Of a DNA stretch of 64,000 nucleotides, positions 59,818 through 64,000 are shown in pieces. The position numbers and the translations under genes were made by a program. Each line of letters begins with the position of its first letter. Within the stretch, counting starts at the first letter, position 1. Source of the stretch: Atriophallophorus winterbourni (Eukaryota > Platyhelminthes > Trematoda > Plagiorchiida > Microphallidae); contig JACCGJ010002734.1 in assembly GCA_013407085.1 (NCBI GenBank), positions 1 through 64,000 on the forward strand. Reading direction: 5' to 3'. The notes under the pieces were generated by a model. That model made no database searches. It saw only the letters and a program-made list of their open reading frames with translations, and had not been told where the DNA came from.

Positions 59818-60153
59818 TGGTAGTGGAGATAACGTTTACCGCAGTAGACTGACCACGACAATAATGTCCCCAACAATGTTGGAGAAAAGGCACAGGAGAT
59901 GGAAGATTTATCGCGGTAGCCAAGAGGTGCACAAAAGTACAGCGGAAGCAATCACGTAACACGAATCAACGGGTAGTATGTCAATTGGTAGTGGAGATAA
60001 CGTTTACCGTAGTAGACTGACCACTACAATAATGTCCCCAAGAATGTTGGAGAAAAGGCACAGGAGATGAAAGATTTATCGCGGTAGCCAAGAGGTGCAC
60101 AAAGGTAAAGCGGAAGCAATCACGTAACATGAATCAACGGGAAGTATGTCAAT
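59818..60153. repeat. Tandem direct duplication, unit 168 bp
   Basis: TAGTGGAGATAACGTTTACC starts at 59821 and again at 59989. The two units run through GACTGACCAC, AATGTCCCCAA, ATGTTGGAGAAAAGGCACAG, ATTTATCGCGGTAGCCAAGA, GCGGAAGCAATCACGTAACA to GGGTAGTATGTCAAT and differ at only about a dozen sites. No ORF is conserved across both. Confidence 0.92.
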
Positions 60154-60480
60154 AGTCAATAGTTTATTGTGGTAAAAATAGCTTCAAGCTCAAAAATAAC
60201 CACAGGATCTTATACATAAAGAGTCGAAATTAAAAGTGATTGTTATGGACTGGGATAACGGGTTCGTTCTTGGACAGTTAAAAGGTTGGGGTTCAAGCCG
60301 AAAGCTTGTAGGGTAACCACACGACAATGTTCAAAATATGGGTCCGTGGAAGTTTGGGCAGTTTCGAAGGAATGTGAACGCGAATATACGTTGGAAAGAA
60401 AAGAAGGGTGCAGTATCAATGAGTACAAATATGAATGAAGTTGAAAATTGCGCAGTGTATCGAAAAAGTGGAGATCAAGG

Positions 60481-60640
60481 CATCATCATCATCATCACAG
60501 ACACCACTAAACCGGTAGCACGAACCGAATGCTTAACTGCCATACTACCATGAAAAAGTAAAATCCTAAAAGATGGGGAATAGTGGGACTTAAATAGCTA
60601 CGGATTTGATAGAAGAGTAAACACAAACAAACTGGGAAGG
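60481..60640. repeat. Left direct repeat flanking a minus-strand LINE
   Basis: CATCATCATC, then CCGGTAGCACGAACCGAATG, CTTAACTGCCATACTACCAT, GAAAAAGTAAAATCCTAAAA, GATGGGGAATAGTGGGACTT and AGTAAACACAAACAAACTGG. A copy in the same orientation lies at 63121-63282, on the other side of the LINE at 60660-63060. Confidence 0.88.
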
Positions 60641-60659
60641 GGTGCCTACATCTCGAATG

Positions 60660-63060
60660 GAACATGCATTCAAACAAGTTGCGTGAACGAGTAGAGCGAC
60701 ATCAGTATGGCACCTTCCTTGCGGCTTTCACTGTCATGCATCACAACAAGCTTTTCTCGCCACTGCGCTTGACGCATGCAAGGTTAAGCAAACACCAAGA
60801 AGATGCTTAGTACAAGACCGCCATTGAAAACTGTTTCGGGACATATCCTGAAGCGTAACTAGCCATTGCGATATCTGATCGCGGTGACACCAGTCAGAAA
60901 GACGCGCTGCGCTAACTCTGGAAAGGTTAATAGTAAGGGTTTTTAACTGCCTATGCCATGTGACGGTTTGGCCGCCCCGAGATTTACGCCAATCAGAATG
61001 TGGCATTGCAAAAAGAATCCATTTCGGAAGTCGGTGGTCCGGCATCCGTAAAACGTCATCCAACCAGCTTAACCTATGCAGGTTGATCTGCTTCTCTATA
61101 TCAATATTACTACCGAACAACTTATTTCTGAGAGCATCGGTACGTTTGCGATTATAACAGCTAACTCCTAAAATGTTGCGGAGACATCGGTTGTCAAATA
61201 CTTGGTGACGCTGGATGTGTTCTTTACGTACGGTCCAGGTTTCGCACCCATACAGTAACACAGCCCGAACTGTCGCTTTATAGACTCTACCCTTGAGTAA
61301 CAGAGACAGTCCTTTCTGGCGCCAGAGGTGACCTGGGTTGCGGAATGTTATGGTAGCTTTAGAAATGCGTGCCGAGACCTCTCCGTCAAACGATGCAGAA
61401 TTATTGATACAGCTACCGGAATACGTAAAACGATCTACAATTTCAAGCGCCTTATTGTCAAGTAATAAAGTGCTGTTTGATAAGTCGATGTCCTGCAGCA
61501 GAACACTGCACTTAGAGGGTGGAAAACGAATTCCAAATAGGGGCACAATACTAGCTACCTTGTTCAGTATCGCCTGTGCATCTGTGTACTAGTCGAAGAG
61601 CAGAACTATATCATCAGCATAGTCCAAGTCAAGAAGCTTGCCGCCTGGCATTATGTGAACTCCGAAGGCTGGTCCTCCTTCGTTGCATAATTCCATGATG
61701 GCATCAATTGCAAAATTGAACAAAAACGGATAAATCGGACATCCTTGTCGGACGCCACTTGTGGTGTGGAATTTGGGTGAGAGTTCGTTGTAAACCTTAA
61801 CACATCCAGATGCATGAGCATAAAGTGAACGTAGTATGTTGACATGCTTTTCCGGAACGCCTTTGCACAGCAAAGTTTTAAACAGGACATTTCCATCGAC
61901 TGAATTGAATGCTCTTTTGAAGTCTAAAAAGATGGCTATTGTCGGGTGTCGATAAGTGTACCGCAGTTCTAAGATCCGTCGAAGAGTAAAAATGTGGTCG
62001 ACACAGCCTCTTATTATTATATATTTATTATATTTGCACAATCTGATACAGATATAGTGCCGTTCAACATAAACAATGAGATGTACAAAGCAAGAAGGGG
62101 GGACGAAGCGTTGTCATCGGCATCGTTGAACGTAGGCATGATACTACCCGGTTGCCTACACCGCCGACACAGCCTCTGCCAGGCCGGAAGCTAGCTTGCT
62201 GCTCTCGGATCTGTGATTCCCTATGCGATGTTGATCTTCGAAGATATGTGGACGCTAATAATCTCGTAATGATGGGAGTGAGACTTATCCCACGGTGGTT
62301 AGAGCATGAGCTTCACATACCTTTTTTTAAATATAGGTATGATAACCAATTCGCCCCAACAGATTCTGACAAACACACTTCACGGAAGAGATCGCCTAAT
62401 GTGCTGATTAGGACTTGGCCAACTTTTGAACAAAACAGGCGTTATGTCATCGGGGCCAGCAGCTTTGCATCGTTTCATGGATTCGATACATGCGTTAATT
62501 TCTAAATCATTAAGGGGATCTAAGCTAACAGACCAAGGGTCACACTGCTGCAAATGAGGGAATGATTCTGTTGCAGGCGAGCAGCTGAATTGTTCTTCGA
62601 AATGTTCGGCCCAGCGTGAAAGGCGGCGATTCTTATCAGTGATAAGAGTACCGTCTATTTCAGCGATAGTCTCACTCACTCCTTTTTTCGTAGGCCCCGT
62701 CGACCGAATAAGTTGGAAGAGTTTGCTATTTCCATTTGCTCGACCTTATTTAGCCACCACTTTTCTCTGCCTAGTCTTAAGCTCCGTTTAAGTTCATTCC
62801 TCACGCGTCTACGCTCTGTATTGTGTCCTGGACCATGAAGTATTTGGCGTCGCTGGTGAAGAATTTCTATAGAGCCCTGTGAAATCCAATGCGACTTTTG
62901 GGTTGCTTGTGTAGTCTCACAGGCTGTTATTGCGGGGGCTCGCTCAATCTCTGCTATTTTGTTCCACCTTTCGTTGGCAGTTGCACAATGAGCAACTGGG
63001 AGTGAGTTACTCAAGGTAGTCCGACAAATGTCTTGAACTGCAGGCTGAAAAATTTTTTCG
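60660..63060 (-). mobile_element. RTE-like LINE, nearly complete RT and C-terminal pol (pseudogenised)
   Basis: Minus strand, in order: 63014-62676 a pre-RT region (KSHWISQGSIEILHQRRQIL), 62679-62380 (RRLSRWAEHFEEQFSCS, KRCKAAGPDDITPVLFK), a broken stretch, RT core 61996-61592 (RRILELRYTYRHPTIAIFLD, FKRAFNSVDG, SGVRQGCPIYPFLFNF, LDLDYADDIVLLFD), and C-terminus 61546-60734 (GCETWTVRKEHIQRHQVFDN, INLHRLSWLDDVLRMPDHRL, WRKSRGGQTVTWHRQLK). The catalytic YADD is intact. A stop after 61589, a frameshift near 62380 and an insertion at 62012-62164 disable it. No endonuclease is seen. Confidence 0.88.
62012..62164 (-). mobile_element. SINE-like insertion with 13-bp target-site duplication, inside the LINE RT
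   Basis: The 13-mer CGACACAGCCTCT occurs at 61999-62011 and again at 62165-62177, directly flanking about 153 bp that interrupts an RT frame that is otherwise continuous across the 13-mer. Read on the minus strand the insert begins GCGGTGTAGGCAACCGGGTA and ends in an A/T-rich tail (AATAAATATATAATAATAA), the layout of a short retroposed element. I see no tRNA-like A and B boxes with certainty. Confidence 0.75.
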
Positions 63061-63120
63061 ACTGTAATGCGTTTCCCATTTGAAGGCTTCGTACCGGAGA
63101 ACTTTAACGAGAACCTACAT

Positions 63121-63282
63121 CGTACATCATCATCATCAAGGACAGCAATACACCGGTAGCACGTACCGAATGCTTAACTGCCATACAACCATGAAAAAGT
63201 AAAATCCTAAAAGATGGGGAAGGGTGGGACTTAAATTGCTACGGCTTCTATAGAACAGTAAGCACAAACAAACTGGAAAGAG
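63121..63282. repeat. Right direct repeat flanking a minus-strand LINE
   Basis: Matches 60481-60640 at roughly nine in ten positions: ACCGGTAGCACGTACCGAAT, GCTTAACTGCCATACAACCA, TGAAAAAGTAAAATCCTAAA and AGATGGGGAAGGGTGGGACT. It lies between the N-terminal side of the LINE at 60660-63060 and the RT fragment at 63366-63690. Confidence 0.88.
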
Positions 63283-63365
63283 ACATCGTACAAGAGCATG
63301 ATCTGAATCTATGCAGGTATTCCAAAAGGAGCGGCAGTCCTCATTACAACCTTTCTAGCGAGCAC

Positions 63366-63690
63366 TTATGGCGATATGGTCGATTTGGGCCGAAGGTTGT
63401 CTTCCATCCGGCGAGCGCCATGTGGCACATTGAAATCTTCTATGTCAAAATGAAATGCTGCTAATGAATTGCGCACAAGTTTGTCCGGTTTACCATCCAC
63501 CAGCATCACACTCCACAGCGAATCTCGGTCGACGGAGTCGAAGGCGGCTTCGAAGTCGATGAAACAAGCTGTTGTTGCCTGCTGATAACGGTAACGATGT
63601 TCCAGAATCCGACGCAATGTGAACAGCTGGTCGACGCAGCCCCGACCTCGACGAAAACCGCCTTGGTTGACTCATTTACGTATACCCCTC
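63366..63690 (-). mobile_element. RTE-like LINE RT fragment, second element
   Basis: Minus frame 63617-63366 reads MRRILEHRYRYQQATTACFI then DFEAAFDSVDRDSLW, the motif preceding the RT catalytic box. Upstream (63690-63618) FRRGRGCVDQLFTLRRI-type sequence is readable in an adjoining frame. It is related to but distinct from the RT at 61589-62041 (RRILELRYTYRHPTIAIFLD). The fragment ends abruptly near 63366 without YADD. Confidence 0.82.
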
Positions 63691-63694
63691 CCCT

Positions 63695-64000
63695 CCTCCT
63701 CCTCGGTTCCAAGGTTGTCGGGTTCCAAGGCCGGGGGCGGCAGTGGGGATGAGCTCCCACTGTCTATAAAATGCTCCCATATGGCGTGCGTCTCAAACAG
63801 CCTCTGACAACCAAAGCCCAGCTCCTGGCCTGCACGTGGCGGAACTGCTTCTACTGACAGAAGAAGGGGCGAAGGCGGATGACTGGCGCCTCAAAACCAG
63901 TTTGCTCCGGGTAGATGGAGCTCGTCAGCCTGGGAGGGCAGTCCATCTAAGGGAAGGAAAACCCTTATTTCAAACCTCCGCTGCCTTCTGGCATACCCGA
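63695..64000 (+). mobile_element. GC-rich probable 5' leader of an RTE-like LINE, cut by the window end
   Basis: Strikingly GC-rich compared with the rest of the window and free of long ORFs. It contains GATGACTGGCGCCTCAAAAC, GGTAGATGGAGCTCGTCAGC and CTGGGAGGGCAGTCCATCTA. A perfect 7-bp inverted repeat (AGATGGA 63913-63919, TCCATCT 63942-63948) predicts a hairpin. From memory this resembles the leader of SjR2/SR2-type trematode LINEs, which precedes the endonuclease ORF. The coding part would lie beyond 64000. Confidence 0.45.

Noticed and set aside
1..64000. Bacterial-type features (operons, CRISPR arrays, Shine-Dalgarno sites), rRNA and tRNA genes
   Set aside because: Introns, LINE relics and the cadherin gene show eukaryotic DNA. 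No regularly spaced repeat array, no tRNA cloverleaf and no rRNA core sequence was seen. The CAT and TTC runs are microsatellites.

Overview
The window is eukaryotic DNA, AT-rich by eye, with long introns and many decayed retroelements. One host gene is clear: a seven-repeat protocadherin on the + strand. The retroelements are RTE-like and CR1-like LINEs, a Penelope-like element (PLE), a Gypsy fragment, and a short repeat family carrying hammerhead ribozymes. The RTE-like copies recall trematode elements of the SR2/SjR2 type. I therefore favour a flatworm, probably a schistosome-like trematode. This rests on family resemblance, not on a database search.

Layout: 1-6402 is flanking DNA or a first intron with LINE fragments and a weak candidate upstream exon. 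6403-37049 holds the protocadherin as eight phase-compatible exons: 6403-8736, 19786-19884, 21201-21347, 25669-25857, 31997-32668, 32780-32870, 34979-35290 and 36844-37049. They give about 1349 codons: signal peptide, EC1-EC7, one membrane span and a cytoplasmic tail of about 300 residues. The introns carry RTE, CR1 and PLE remnants. 37050-64000 shows no clear host gene. It is mostly LINE remnants, densest at 51-64 kb where RTE, CR1 and Gypsy pieces abut or nest. The last 300 bases are GC-rich and look like the 5' leader of another LINE that runs out of the window.

The most interesting signal is a repeat with a monomer of about 237 bp, present at about 12 sites on both strands. Its consensus carries a type I hammerhead ribozyme with a 4-bp stem II and a nearly loopless stem III. 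One copy (12051-12080) keeps every core nucleotide. One locus is a head-to-tail dimer lying between the RT and endonuclease remnants of a PLE. Two loci are inverted pairs. This matches the architecture of animal retrozymes, which are thought to move as small circular RNAs using PLE machinery. Several copies sit in protocadherin introns, and the intact one is in the sense direction of intron 1.
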